From QHCE01 sp038260095 (lineage in GTDB: Bacteria > Actinomycetota > Actinomycetes > Mycobacteriales > QHCE01): a DNA stretch of 64,000 bases. The DNA lies in the NCBI GenBank assembly GCA_038260095.1, contig JBBSOC010000003.1, positions 1 through 64,000 on the forward strand, written 5' to 3'. The notes under the pieces are model-generated. The model did no database searches, was not told the origin of the DNA, and saw only the letters and a list, made by a program, of their open reading frames with translations. Positions 7,444 to 15,996 of the stretch are shown piece by piece (position 1 is the first letter of the stretch; every line of letters begins with the position of its first letter). The position numbers were made by a program, and so were the translations under genes.

Positions 7444-10314
7444 TCAGCCAACTGCGGCCGCGAGTGCGGTGCGCAGAAACTTGCCCGTGTGGCTTTCGGC
7501 AACGCTTGCCACGTGCTCTGGTGTACCTTCGGCAACCACGATGCCGCCCCGATTCCCGCCTTCGGGGCCCATGTCAATGACCCAGTCCACTGTCTTGATC
7601 ACATCGAGGTTGTGCTCAACCACGACGATGGTGTTTCCCGCCGCGACTAGACGGTCCAGCACACCAAGCAGTTTGCGGATGTCTTCAAAATGCAGCCCCG
7701 TTGTGGGCTCGTCGAGCACATAGATGGTTCGACCGGTGGAACGTTTCTGTAGCTCAGTCGCCAGCTTTACCCGCTGCGCCTCACCACCGGAGAGCGTGGG
7801 TGCACTCTGCCCTAGCCGGACGTACCCCAGCCCCACGTCTACTAGCGTCTTCAAGTATCGATGGATCGTAGTGACGGGTTCGAAGAATTCCGCCGCATGC
7901 TCGATCGGCATTTCGAGCACTTCGGCGATCGTCTTGCCCTTGTAATGCACCTCCAGCGTTTCGCGGTTATACCGTGCGCCTTTGCATACCTCGCACGGAA
8001 CGTACACGTCCGGCAAGAAATTCATCTCAATCTTGATTGTGCCGTCGCCAGCACACGCCTCACAGCGGCCACCCTTGATATTGAAGGAAAAACGCCCCTG
8101 CGTATAACCACGGACCTTTGCCTCTATCGTCTCGGCGAACAGCTTACGGATCCGATCGAAGACTCCGGTGTAGGTAGCGGGATTAGAGCGCGGGGTGCGC
8201 CCGATAGGCGACTGGTCAACTCCTACGACCTTGTCGAGTTGTTCGAGCCCAGTGATCCGTTGATGCCTGCCCGGGACCAAACGGGCTTTGTTGATCGTGT
8301 TGGCAAGTACCGAGTACAAAATGTCGTTGACCAAGGTCGATTTTCCGGAACCGGAGACGCCAGTGACCGCAACGAAACAGCCCAGCGGAATCGCCACGTC
8401 GATTCCGCGCAAGTTGTGCTCCCGCGCTCCTTTGATCACGAGCTGCCGCTTCGGATCACGTGGTCGGCGTGTGGCCGGAACATCGATCCGTGCTCGGCCA
8501 GACAGGTAGGCCCCTGTCAACGACTCCTTTGATTCCAGCAACTGCGACACCGGGCCAGAAACCACGACTTTGCCACCGTGCTCCCCGGCGCCTGGACCAA
8601 TGTCAACTACCCAGTCGGCGGTGCGAATGGTGTCCTCGTCGTGCTCGACCACGATGAGCGTGTTTCCCAACTCTTTGAGCCGGAGCAGCGTTTGGATCAA
8701 CCGGCGATTGTCTCGCTGGTGCAGCCCGATGGATGGCTCATCCAGCACATACAGCACGCCGACTAGACCGGATCCGATTTGAGTCGCCAGCCGAATGCGC
8801 TGCGCCTCACCGCCAGAAAGAGTGCCCGCGGGCCGATCGAGCGACAGGTAGTCCAGGCCTACGTTGAGCAGGAACGCCAACCGCTCCCCGATCTCCTTAA
8901 GTACCCGCTCGGCGATCAAACGTTGACGTTCATCGAGGGAAATACTGCTTAGGTACTCCGCGAACTCACCGATGGACAACGCACAAACCTCGGCAATGTT
9001 GCGACCATCAATGGTCACCGCCAGTACCTCAGGTTTGAGTCGCGCGCCATGACAGCTGGGGCACGCAATGTCGCGCATGTACCCCTCGTAGCGCTCTCGG
9101 CTGTAATCGCTCTCGGTGTCGGCGTGACGGCGCTCCAGGAACGGGATCACGCCCTCAAACTCGGCGTAATAGGAGCGTTCCCTGCCATACCGATTCTCAT
9201 AGCGGACATGTACTTGGGTTTCGTGTCCATGCAGAATTGCTTTCTGCGCCCGCCCCGGCAATGCACGCCACGGCGTATTCACGTCGAATGCCAGCGCATC
9301 CCCTAGCCCACCGAGTAGCCGCAGAAAGTATTCACCGTTGTGTCCGGTAGCCCATGGGGCAATAGCACCCTCAGCCAAAGTGCGCTCCTCATCGGGTACG
9401 ACAAGCTCGGGATCGACTTCCTTTTTAGTTCCGATACCACCACATTCTAGGCAGGCGCCAAAAGGCGAGTTGAACGAAAACGACCGTGGTTCCATCGCTT
9501 CGAAGGACAAATCGTCGTCCAAACACGCTAAGTGTTCGGAGAAGGTGCGCTCCCGAGCGGGATCATCATCGTCAAGGTCTACACACTCGAGGATGAGCAG
9601 CCCGTCTGCTAGTAACAGCGCGGTCTCCACGGAGTCCGTGAGCCGTCGCTTGGCACTTACCTTGACACTGAGCCGGTCAACAACCACTTCAATACTGTGC
9701 TTTTCCTGCTTTTTCGGCTTGGGTGGATCGGTGAGCGAGTGCAACACGCCATCGACCCGCACTCGGGCATAGCCTTTGGCCTGTAGCTCAGCAAACAAGT
9801 CCGCGTACTCGCCTTTGCGCCCGCGCACCACTGGAGCAAGTACTTGGAATCGGGTTCCTTCATCCATCGCGAGCACGCGGTCCACAATCTGCTGCGGAGT
9901 CTGCCGACTGACGCGTTTGCCGCATTGTGGGCAGTGCGGCACGCCGGCGCGGGCGAATAGCAGACGCAGATAGTCGTACACCTCAGTAATGGTGCCGACC
10001 GTGGAGCGGGGATTACGGTTGGTGGACTTTTGATCGATAGAGACCGCCGGGGACAGCCCTTCGATGAAGTCCACATCGGGCTTATCCATCTGGCCCAGGA
10101 ACTGGCGAGCATAAGCCGACAAAGACTCCACATAACGGCGTTGGCCTTCGGCGAAGATCGTGTCAAATGCCAAGCTTGATTTACCTGAGCCAGACAGGCC
10201 GGTGAACACGATCAGGCTGTCACGCGGAAGCTCCACACTGATGTCACGCAGGTTATGTTCCCGCGCACCGTGGACTACCAGTTTCCCCGATGAGACAGTG
10301 GATTGATCGACCAT
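7444..10314 (-). CDS. uvrA: UvrA, excinuclease ABC subunit A
   Basis: 956 aa, standard length. Two ABC ATPase modules: Walker A GLSGSGKSS near residue 40 and GVSGSGKST near 650. Zinc sites include CPQC, CPSC and the later CEAC/CEVC pair; the ABC signatures are LSGGEAQRIRLA and LSGGEAQRVKLA, with Walker B LYVLDEPSIGLHQ and IYVLDEPTTGLHF. It recognises helix-distorting lesions and loads UvrB. It is transcribed alone, upstream of the Rieske gene, with a possible DNA-damage promoter at 10362-10384. Confidence 0.98.
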   Translation of the reverse strand: MVDQSTVSSGKLVVHGAREHNLRDISVELPRDSLIVFTGLSGSGKSSLAFDTIFAEGQRRYVESLSAYARQFLGQMDKPDVDFIEGLSPAVSIDQKSTNRNPRSTVGTITEVYDYLRLLFARAGVPHCPQCGKRVSRQTPQQIVDRVLAMDEGTRFQVLAPVVRGRKGEYADLFAELQAKGYARVRVDGVLHSLTDPPKPKKQEKHSIEVVVDRLSVKVSAKRRLTDSVETALLLADGLLILECVDLDDDDPARERTFSEHLACLDDDLSFEAMEPRSFSFNSPFGACLECGGIGTKKEVDPELVVPDEERTLAEGAIAPWATGHNGEYFLRLLGGLGDALAFDVNTPWRALPGRAQKAILHGHETQVHVRYENRYGRERSYYAEFEGVIPFLERRHADTESDYSRERYEGYMRDIACPSCHGARLKPEVLAVTIDGRNIAEVCALSIGEFAEYLSSISLDERQRLIAERVLKEIGERLAFLLNVGLDYLSLDRPAGTLSGGEAQRIRLATQIGSGLVGVLYVLDEPSIGLHQRDNRRLIQTLLRLKELGNTLIVVEHDEDTIRTADWVVDIGPGAGEHGGKVVVSGPVSQLLESKESLTGAYLSGRARIDVPATRRPRDPKRQLVIKGAREHNLRGIDVAIPLGCFVAVTGVSGSGKSTLVNDILYSVLANTINKARLVPGRHQRITGLEQLDKVVGVDQSPIGRTPRSNPATYTGVFDRIRKLFAETIEAKVRGYTQGRFSFNIKGGRCEACAGDGTIKIEMNFLPDVYVPCEVCKGARYNRETLEVHYKGKTIAEVLEMPIEHAAEFFEPVTTIHRYLKTLVDVGLGYVRLGQSAPTLSGGEAQRVKLATELQKRSTGRTIYVLDEPTTGLHFEDIRKLLGVLDRLVAAGNTIVVVEHNLDVIKTVDWVIDMGPEGGNRGGIVVAEGTPEHVASVAESHTGKFLRTALAAAVG

Positions 10315-10361
10315 GGGCTGTGTTGCTCCAGATACTCAAGATGACAGTGCGTCCATCGTCA

Positions 10362-10384
10362 AATCTAGCGACTGCCTGTGACAG
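10362..10384 (-). promoter_or_regulatory. Possible PafBC-type (RecA-NDp) promoter of uvrA
   Basis: On the minus strand, ctgtcacag is followed by exactly 8 bp and then TAGATT, about 48 bp before the uvrA start. The actinobacterial LexA-independent damage promoter is TTGTCRGTG-N8-TANNNT; 6 of 9 bases of the first element match, and spacing and -10 fit. uvrA belongs to this regulon in mycobacteria. The match is partial, so it is only a candidate. Confidence 0.35.
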
Positions 10385-10587
10385 TTCGACGGCGTGGAGG
10401 CAGCTCGGGTGCACGGGCCCGGACATGCCCTTTCGGGAATGCTAGGTGCTACGGCCCCGATATGGCCGAAGACAGGCGGTAAACCCCTGGTGAGCTTAGC
10501 CTTGCTTTGGGGGGGCACGGTGCTACCGATTGAACCTGCCAACGCGCCGGGAATGGATGAAAGACACCGAACGGTTACGCTGGGACG

Positions 10588-11645
10588 ATGGCCCTCGAAG
10601 TCGATCACAGTCACGCTCGCGAGACGCAGGACCGAAGCCACACTTTTACCCTTCTCGACGAGATCCGCTCGGCGTCATCGACAGCCGTGGCGAGGGATGT
10701 GGCGTTCCATACCTTGGCTTTCCTGGAGGATTACCGTTCGATCGGCCCCTTGACGGCGATGGTCGACGATGACCAGCTCTCCGACTCGGTGAGAGAAGCC
10801 GCATCCGAGGTTCTTCAGGAGCTTGATGACAGCACCACGACCGAACGTCGCCGTGGCTGGTGGGACAGTGGCGATCCAGTGACGATGGCGCACGCACTGC
10901 GCTTGATGACGCGCTCCGAGGCGGACATCGTTGCTGTGGTCGCTTGCGACGATGAGCATCCGTTGCAGGCACTCGCGCTGTATGCCATGACCTTCGGATT
11001 CGACGAGACAGAGTATTCGCCCCTCAAGATCCGCGCTTTGGGGCACCCTAACCCTGAGGTGCGAGTGGCGGCCGCGGAGATTCTCCTGTGGGATGAGCCG
11101 GTGGGCGCCGAGGGGCCTCTCCTGGCTGCCGGTCACGATCCCTCGAGTGAAGTGGCGACCGCTGCGGTCGACACGTTGCAGTACTACCCATCCCGGCGGG
11201 TCCTGCGTGCCCTGGCCGACTTCGCCAGTGCCGGAGACGATCGGGTGCGTGCAGCGGCGGCCAAGAGTTTCGAGAGCGTCCAAGACGATTTCGAATGCTT
11301 CGTCCGTTCCGGTCAACCCGAGCAGGTGGCGTTGCTGCGAGACTGGATGAAGCCAGTCGCCGATCTCATCCGGTGGCCGGACACAATTCAGAATCGCCAG
11401 GCCTCGTCGTCGCCCGAACTGCGGCGTCGTGTCGCCGTGTCCGAAGATGAGGTGTTGGCGCTCGTTCTCGACCCCGATGGCGAATGGGCGCCGCCCATGC
11501 ACCTGCCGAGCAGGCGAGGGAGCGCCTGGCCGGTCTGGTCCGAACGGACGCAAGGGAGTGCGTGCGAACGACGGCGATCTCGGGTCTAGTCGGTCTTGGT
11601 GCACGTCACGAGATCGCAAGCCTGGCCCCGCTGCTCCGCGAACCA
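10588..11645 (+). pseudogene. Broken HEAT-repeat protein gene
   Basis: From ATG 10588 the product is a chain of HEAT-like helical repeats (for example HPNPEVRVAAAEILLWDEP and ALADFASAGDDRVRAAAAKS). Near 11484-11500 repeat-like sequence leaves this frame and continues in the next one (EQARERLAGLVRTDARECV, then TTAISGLVGLGARHEIASLA) until about 11645, where similarity to a repeat ends at LLREPP. So there is one frameshift and a truncated 3' end. HEAT scaffolds mediate protein-protein contacts; the specific role is unknown. In the unshifted frame translation would stop at 11589 with a garbled tail. Confidence 0.6.
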
Positions 11646-11649
11646 CCCG

Positions 11650-11801
11650 GCGTTACCTGGGCTGTTCACATCGGGATCCTTGGTGGACTCGGCAAGTTCA
11701 GGCTCCCAGCCCCAGGACGCGATGACTTGGCCGCCGTCGACAACCTCCACCTCGTCCACAGCGTGGTAGAACACCGCTGCATCTTGCGATAGTGAGACCA
11801 A
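11650..11801 (-). pseudogene. 5' fragment of an unknown gene, cut at the HEAT junction
   Basis: The minus frame from 11801 opens MVSLSQDAAVFYHAVDEVEV and continues with SWGWEPELAESTKDPDVNSPG, which looks like real protein. About 11650, where the plus-strand HEAT remnant ends, it turns into the antisense of that repeat and stops at 11586. The simplest reading is a deletion junction joining two truncated genes tail to tail. Family not recognised. Confidence 0.35.
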
Positions 11802-11824
11802 GCGGCTAGCTGAGAACCTCGCCC

Positions 11825-11862
11825 CAGAATCCCGTCACCACGTCAGTGATGACGGGATTCTG
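11825..11862. terminator. Perfect 13-bp stem-loop
   Basis: cagaatcccgtca and its exact complement tgacgggattctg are separated by 12 bp. There is no U-tract on either side, as is common for actinobacterial terminators. It lies between the truncated fragment ending upstream and the unannotated stretch before 12214. It could equally be a relic of a mobile element end. Confidence 0.45.
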
Positions 11863-12213
11863 CGGAATGCGATCTCCTCCGTCGACGCAGCGGACGCAGG
11901 CAGACCGACCTTGCGTTGCTCACTGCTTCTCACCTGCGAAAACGCGACGGATCCCGACCCGAGTGATGCTGATCTCAGGATCTTCTGCCAACGCTGGGGT
12001 GCTCGGGTTGTACAACGTTAGACCCACCCAGCTGACCTGGGTAAACGGTTGTCATTTGCTTCCCCTCTCCTCCGAATCAGCCACTTGGCCGTCTACAAGG
12101 GCTGGCGCACGCGCGCATCCGGGCGCTTGCCGCACAGCTCGCCTGCGGCCCTACAATGAGGCAGTGGGTGCGCACAACACAGTCGTCATGGATATTGCGC
12201 TGGCCCGGCTCCG
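11863..12213. other. Intergenic stretch without a supported gene
   Basis: About 350 bp. A long plus-strand frame (11846-12754) crosses it but runs antisense through the better candidate at 12214-12624 and has no convincing composition. Two small symmetrical elements are visible: the 10-bp palindrome gttgtacaac at 12007-12016 and a hairpin around 12024-12041 (cccag/ctggg). No promoter could be assigned. Confidence 0.5.
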
Positions 12214-12624
12214 TTATCTTTCCTCGAATTCAAGGACAGCTTGCTCTCGCGTGGCACTCAGTGCCGAAACTGCACCTGCTAATTCCTGGACGAGGTCGTC
12301 GTCATCAATGGCGTGCCGAGTGGCCAATTCGATGAGCATGTCCTCGCCTTGTGGATACACAACGCGCACTGATGACTCGATAGTCCATTCATCCTCGTCT
12401 AAAATGAGGTTCATCCCGAAACTCAAAGCAGCGCCAGATTCATGTTCAGCATCTGCGTACCATTCGATCCGGAGGCCACTACCTCTCCCCGTCTCGTATG
12501 AGTACTCATCTCGCCGTTGCTGCCTCGACATCCAACAGGGTTGGGACACGTCACTGAAACCCGGCGTATTCCTCAACCAACTCGCCAAACTGGAAAAGGC
12601 CTCACTGACCCTGACGAGAGGCAC
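12214..12624 (-). CDS. Hypothetical acidic protein
   Basis: 136 aa from a GTG start, with no strong ribosome-binding site. The sequence is protein-like, acidic and presumably cytosolic: GLRIEWYADAEHESG and MNLILDEDEWTIESSVRVVY suggest beta strands, followed by a helical C-terminus rich in Asp/Glu/Ala. No catalytic motif or family was recognised. The overall look (small, acidic, beta-rich start) resembles immunity or antitoxin-like accessory proteins, but that is a guess from context in a region full of toxin-antitoxin genes. Confidence 0.55.
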   Translation of the reverse strand: MPLVRVSEAFSSLASWLRNTPGFSDVSQPCWMSRQQRRDEYSYETGRGSGLRIEWYADAEHESGAALSFGMNLILDEDEWTIESSVRVVYPQGEDMLIELATRHAIDDDDLVQELAGAVSALSATREQAVLEFEER

Positions 12625-12740
12625 TTCCGCGCAATCATGCCGCTGTGGGGCGCCGTGGGCGAGGCATTCACGCTGCTTCCCAACGACAGTCGTGGCTAGG
12701 TCGCTTGACTCCGCGCGGTTTCGCCTCGATCTCTGGCAGC

Positions 12741-13145
12741 TCAGGTATCACTAACGATGACGGCCGCAGCTTCAACCAATCGGGCAGTTGCTCGTAGCGT
12801 CGCTTTCAATTTGCTATCCCCGATAAAGTGATCACCATAGTGAGCCGAATCTTTAATTGTCAGCACGGCCGCTAGATCTGCAGCATGCTTGCCTCCGTCA
12901 GGTCTCACCAGACGGAGAACGCCAACTGCGCCCTGATGGTCCTGCCCTCGGTGCCGCTTTCCCAACCGAGCGCAGCAGATGGCATCGGATGCCGCAACAG
13001 CCGCCAGCACAGCGTTGCCTGCGGCTACGTTGCGCGCCTCCTCAATAAGTTCCTCGGCGGCGAGAGAGGCAACTTCTAGGTACGCACGGGCTACTTTTAG
13101 TCGGTTACGAGCCTCGGCTGCCCCACATGGAGACTGGCGGCTCAT
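12741..13145 (-). CDS. HEPN-domain protein (HEPN/MNT pair)
   Basis: 134 aa, all-helical. I chose ATG 13145 because it overlaps the stop of the upstream nucleotidyltransferase gene as ATGA; the frame is open to 13274 but runs antiparallel to domain logic. The motif R64-x5-H70 (RHRGQDH) matches the HEPN RNase signature R-x4-6-H, in the context AASDAICCARLG typical of an actinobacterial HEPN family; KDSAHYGD follows. HEPN toxins cleave RNA and are neutralised, often by AMPylation, by a cognate MNT antitoxin. Confidence 0.78.
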   Translation of the reverse strand: MSRQSPCGAAEARNRLKVARAYLEVASLAAEELIEEARNVAAGNAVLAAVAASDAICCARLGKRHRGQDHQGAVGVLRLVRPDGGKHAADLAAVLTIKDSAHYGDHFIGDSKLKATLRATARLVEAAAVIVSDT

Positions 13146-13762
13146 GATGTTTTCCTCAGCATGGCGACGAAATCCTCGCCGGCTAGCCGTAGACCATCTC
13201 GGCGCCATTCCTCCATGATTGGTTCGGCGGAATGAACAGCCCGTTGTAGATCGTCCACAGAAATATCGAACCAAGCAACGTCATTGCCAGAGGCTTCTCG
13301 TATCCGCATAGCTGTTTTCAGCAACTGAGTGGTCCACTGCTCGCTATCAACATCCACGCTCACTGGCCGAACGAGCAAGACGTCTAGATCACTGGAAGTA
13401 CTACCGTCTCCACGAGCTGCGGAACCAAACAGTGAGGCATGGATAGGTGCTAACGACCAGGCAGCAATGTGATCAGCGAGCAGCTCAAACAAACTCTTTC
13501 TTACTTTCACCAAGTCGATGAGAGCGTTAGCCATCAGGTGGGCCCGATTGAGGCGGCATAGCTTCGACCCCCCTCGCTCTTCTACCAGAACCAGACCGTG
13601 AGCAGCCAACCGGTCAACTACTTTGGCCGCATGGGCATGAGAGACTCTCGCCATACGCGCCAGTTGACGACCAGTGAATGCATCATCGGCACCCGCCAAT
13701 ACCCGCAGTAGTGCGGCAGTGCTGAGTGGTAGCACTGCACTGGCTGGCTCGGTTAGATCCAT
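13142..13762 (-). CDS. MNT nucleotidyltransferase with N-terminal helix-turn-helix
   Basis: 206 aa. Residues about 14-75 form a winged helix (TGRQLARMARVSHAHAAKVV, then DRLAAHGLVLVEERGG). The minimal nucleotidyltransferase core follows, with LFGSAARGDG at 111-120 and SDLDVLLV at 124-131 giving the GSxxRGD and DxD metal-binding motifs. In HEPN/MNT systems the MNT enzyme adds AMP residues to the toxin. The fused HTH suggests the antitoxin also acts as autorepressor. Its stop overlaps the HEPN start by 4 bp. Confidence 0.85.
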   Translation of the reverse strand: MDLTEPASAVLPLSTAALLRVLAGADDAFTGRQLARMARVSHAHAAKVVDRLAAHGLVLVEERGGSKLCRLNRAHLMANALIDLVKVRKSLFELLADHIAAWSLAPIHASLFGSAARGDGSTSSDLDVLLVRPVSVDVDSEQWTTQLLKTAMRIREASGNDVAWFDISVDDLQRAVHSAEPIMEEWRRDGLRLAGEDFVAMLRKTS

Positions 13763-13790
13763 ATCTCCATTAATAACACTACTGAATGAC

Positions 13791-13828
13791 GTCCTCTATT
13801 CGAAGACATATGTCAACTAATAGAAGAC
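13791..13828. promoter_or_regulatory. Nested palindrome, probable operator of HEPN/MNT
   Basis: An outer inverted repeat gtcctctatt (13791-13800) / aatagaagac (13819-13828), one mismatch, encloses the perfect palindrome gacatatgtc (13804-13813). The two centres coincide within one base. It lies 29 bp upstream of the HTH-MNT start codon, where an autorepressor site would be expected. Confidence 0.5.
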
Positions 13829-14226
13829 ACTAACAGATGGGGCTAGTTAAGTGCGCGGCTTAATCGCCCACGCACTCAGCTGACTTGCTTTAACCTCATG
13901 AAATTTGCCACGTCTCGCATGGCACGCAGATTTCTATTACAGCAGTAAATTATCGCCGTTAGCAGACCCGAGCAGCTACGCGCCGAAACTGAGCAGCGCG
14001 GCTACGCTACGGCAGGAAAGTAGTGATAGTTCTAGTGCCGCGTAATTGATGTCGTGGTAGGTCCTTAACGACAACTTGTGCCAAGTTGTCGATGGAAAAC
14101 CCCAGCAACAGAGCGCTTTACACAGGACAAGCAATCAATTACACAACACTAGACACCTTCGCAGTGATCGCGCTCCGCCGAGATGAACCAGCGTTGAAGA
14201 AGTCGGGCAGCTGCACACGTTATCGC
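13829..14226. other. Intergenic stretch of about 400 bp
   Basis: No open frame on either strand looks like a protein. It contains a perfect 9-bp inverted repeat cgacaactt / aagttgtcg at 14069-14077 and 14083-14091 with a 5-bp loop, which could be a terminator or protein-binding site. Base composition is more AT-rich than the flanking genes, typical of an accessory boundary. Confidence 0.5.
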
Positions 14227-15048
14227 TTAATCCGCATAATCGGATGGATCACCCAATGAGCTCACCAATTCCGCAAGCTCGTCGCACACGCCCGGCGCAG
14301 CGCAGATCAGCGATGGTTCTCGTAGCGTGAAAGCTCGCCCGTCCAGCGTTCGGTTACTCACACCTACCGCGCTCGCCATGCAGACACCCGGCGCTAGATC
14401 CCAGGGGTGCACCGAGAACTGCACGCTTGCTCCGAACTGGCCGCTGGCCACCCAGGCCAGGTCCAGGGCGCATGACCCCAACAAGCGAACCCGAAACGCG
14501 CGGTCCAGTAGCTCCCCCAGCAATGCTCGCCGAAATCGCTTCGGGAAACGGTCGCTGCGTGTTTGCGGATTCCCAACCCCCACGATGACCTCCTCCAGCT
14601 TTACTGGCCCCTGCTGCGGCAGCAGCGTGTCATTGCAGCGCACCGAGCCGCCAGCAACAGCCAGGTAGCGCTGGTTGAGTGCGGGCAACCACGTCGCACC
14701 GATCACCGGCACGCCGCCTACCACTAGCGCGCAGTTCATCCCGCTCAGCGGAGAACGATGCATAAAATTAGCCGTGCCGTCGATGGGATCAATCAGCCAG
14801 ACCGGATCACCGGCATGAATATCGACACCGCCGAGCTCCTCGCCAGCTACCCCGAACCCGGTTTGCTCGGCAAGCGCTCCCCCAATAAACCGCTCGAGCT
14901 CCAGATCGATAGCGGTCGCGTAGTCTCCCGGGCCTTTAGTCACTGCGGCCACCGCGCCCATACCATTGCGAAAAGTGGCTTCGGCACTGCGCAACACCGC
15001 ACCCACGTGCCGAGCAAGCTCTTCGAGCGCGCTGGTCGGCAACGTCAT
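14227..15048 (-). CDS. Inositol monophosphatase family protein
   Basis: 273 aa. Metal-binding motifs of the Li-sensitive phosphatase family are present: GEELGG near residue 69, WLIDPIDGTANF (DxxDGT) near 83-94, and HPWDLAPG toward the C-terminus. Members hydrolyse inositol-1-phosphate, histidinol phosphate or related sugar phosphates; the sequence alone does not decide the substrate. It is distinct from the second family member, suhB, at 47081. It lies 10 bp downstream of dapF in the same orientation, so it is probably co-transcribed. Confidence 0.87.
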   Translation of the reverse strand: MTLPTSALEELARHVGAVLRSAEATFRNGMGAVAAVTKGPGDYATAIDLELERFIGGALAEQTGFGVAGEELGGVDIHAGDPVWLIDPIDGTANFMHRSPLSGMNCALVVGGVPVIGATWLPALNQRYLAVAGGSVRCNDTLLPQQGPVKLEEVIVGVGNPQTRSDRFPKRFRRALLGELLDRAFRVRLLGSCALDLAWVASGQFGASVQFSVHPWDLAPGVCMASAVGVSNRTLDGRAFTLREPSLICAAPGVCDELAELVSSLGDPSDYAD

Positions 15049-15058
15049 ACTGAACCCC

Positions 15059-15991
15059 TCAACAGACTGAGCCCATCAACAGACACTCCCCTTTGGCAAC
15101 GATGGCCGCGGCGCCGGTGAGCAGCGCGGCCGATTCGGTGAGTTCTACCCGTAGCTGACCGCCCGGCAGCTCAACCAAGACGATTCCGGTAGGCGATCTC
15201 TGAGGATATGTCTGGGATGCGGTCTCGGCCTGCGCCGTACATAATGCGACGGAGGCCGCCGCGACTGCCCCGCTACCACAGGAGCGAGTCTCACCAGATC
15301 CGCGTTCATGGACCCGCATTCGCACGGTCCAGGCTGCTTCGCGGACAGAGGCTGATGCAGAGTCGGCAGCGCGCGGCGGCGTGATCAGCTCGATATTGAC
15401 CCCTTCCGGGAAAATTGCGGCATCGTGCTGGGGTGGAACACTCAAATCGAACTGGTCCAGGGGCATAGTGACCACACAAACGGCGTGAGGATTACCCACG
15501 TTTACGGCGGTGGCAGGCAGTGCCACTCCGCCGATCCGGACCTCGGTGGCTACACCTAGCTGTGGCATCGAAAGTTCCGTGGTTGCGGACCCAACAGCTA
15601 CCGTGTCGCTCGATGAAAGCGGGTGGACCCACACTCGTTTGACACCGTCCCGTGTCGCGATGGTGATCAAGCCAGACTCGGCCAGCCCTTCAGCAACCAG
15701 ATAGTGTGCAAACACTCGTGTACCATTGGCGCACATTTGTGCCAGCGAGCCGTCTGAGTTGCGGTAGTCCATGAACCACTCAGCCTCATTCGCGTACTGC
15801 ACACTATCGGCGTCTTTGGCCGCGGGCACTACTCGAAGCACGCCGTCGCCACCGATCCCAGCTCGGCGATCACAGACCGCTTGCACCTGCTCAGGACCCA
15901 GCTGAAGCGTCGCATCGAGATCGGGAAAGATGACGAAATCATTCTGAGTTCCGTGTCCTTTAGCGAACGGAACCCACATTGGCTGTGTCAC
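15059..15991 (-). CDS. dapF: DapF, diaminopimelate epimerase
   Basis: 310 aa. The two catalytic cysteines are visible: Cys87 in SLAQMCANGTR and Cys238 in GETRSCGSGAV. It interconverts LL- and meso-diaminopimelate, giving the peptidoglycan cross-linker and lysine precursor. The start could be Met1 or Met5. It lies 5 bp downstream of miaA, the usual actinobacterial miaA-dapF order. Confidence 0.97.
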   Translation of the reverse strand: MTQPMWVPFAKGHGTQNDFVIFPDLDATLQLGPEQVQAVCDRRAGIGGDGVLRVVPAAKDADSVQYANEAEWFMDYRNSDGSLAQMCANGTRVFAHYLVAEGLAESGLITIATRDGVKRVWVHPLSSSDTVAVGSATTELSMPQLGVATEVRIGGVALPATAVNVGNPHAVCVVTMPLDQFDLSVPPQHDAAIFPEGVNIELITPPRAADSASASVREAAWTVRMRVHERGSGETRSCGSGAVAAASVALCTAQAETASQTYPQRSPTGIVLVELPGGQLRVELTESAALLTGAAAIVAKGECLLMGSVC

Positions 15992-15996
15992 GATAC

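Noticed and set aside
10381..10392. LexA/SOS box before uvrA
   Set aside because: Only one half-site (tcgaac on the minus strand) without its partner at the required 4-bp distance.
11846..12754. 302-codon plus-strand ORF
   Set aside because: Low-complexity Ser/Arg/Thr composition, no start context, and it is antisense to a better candidate at 12214-12624 and part of the HEPN gene region.
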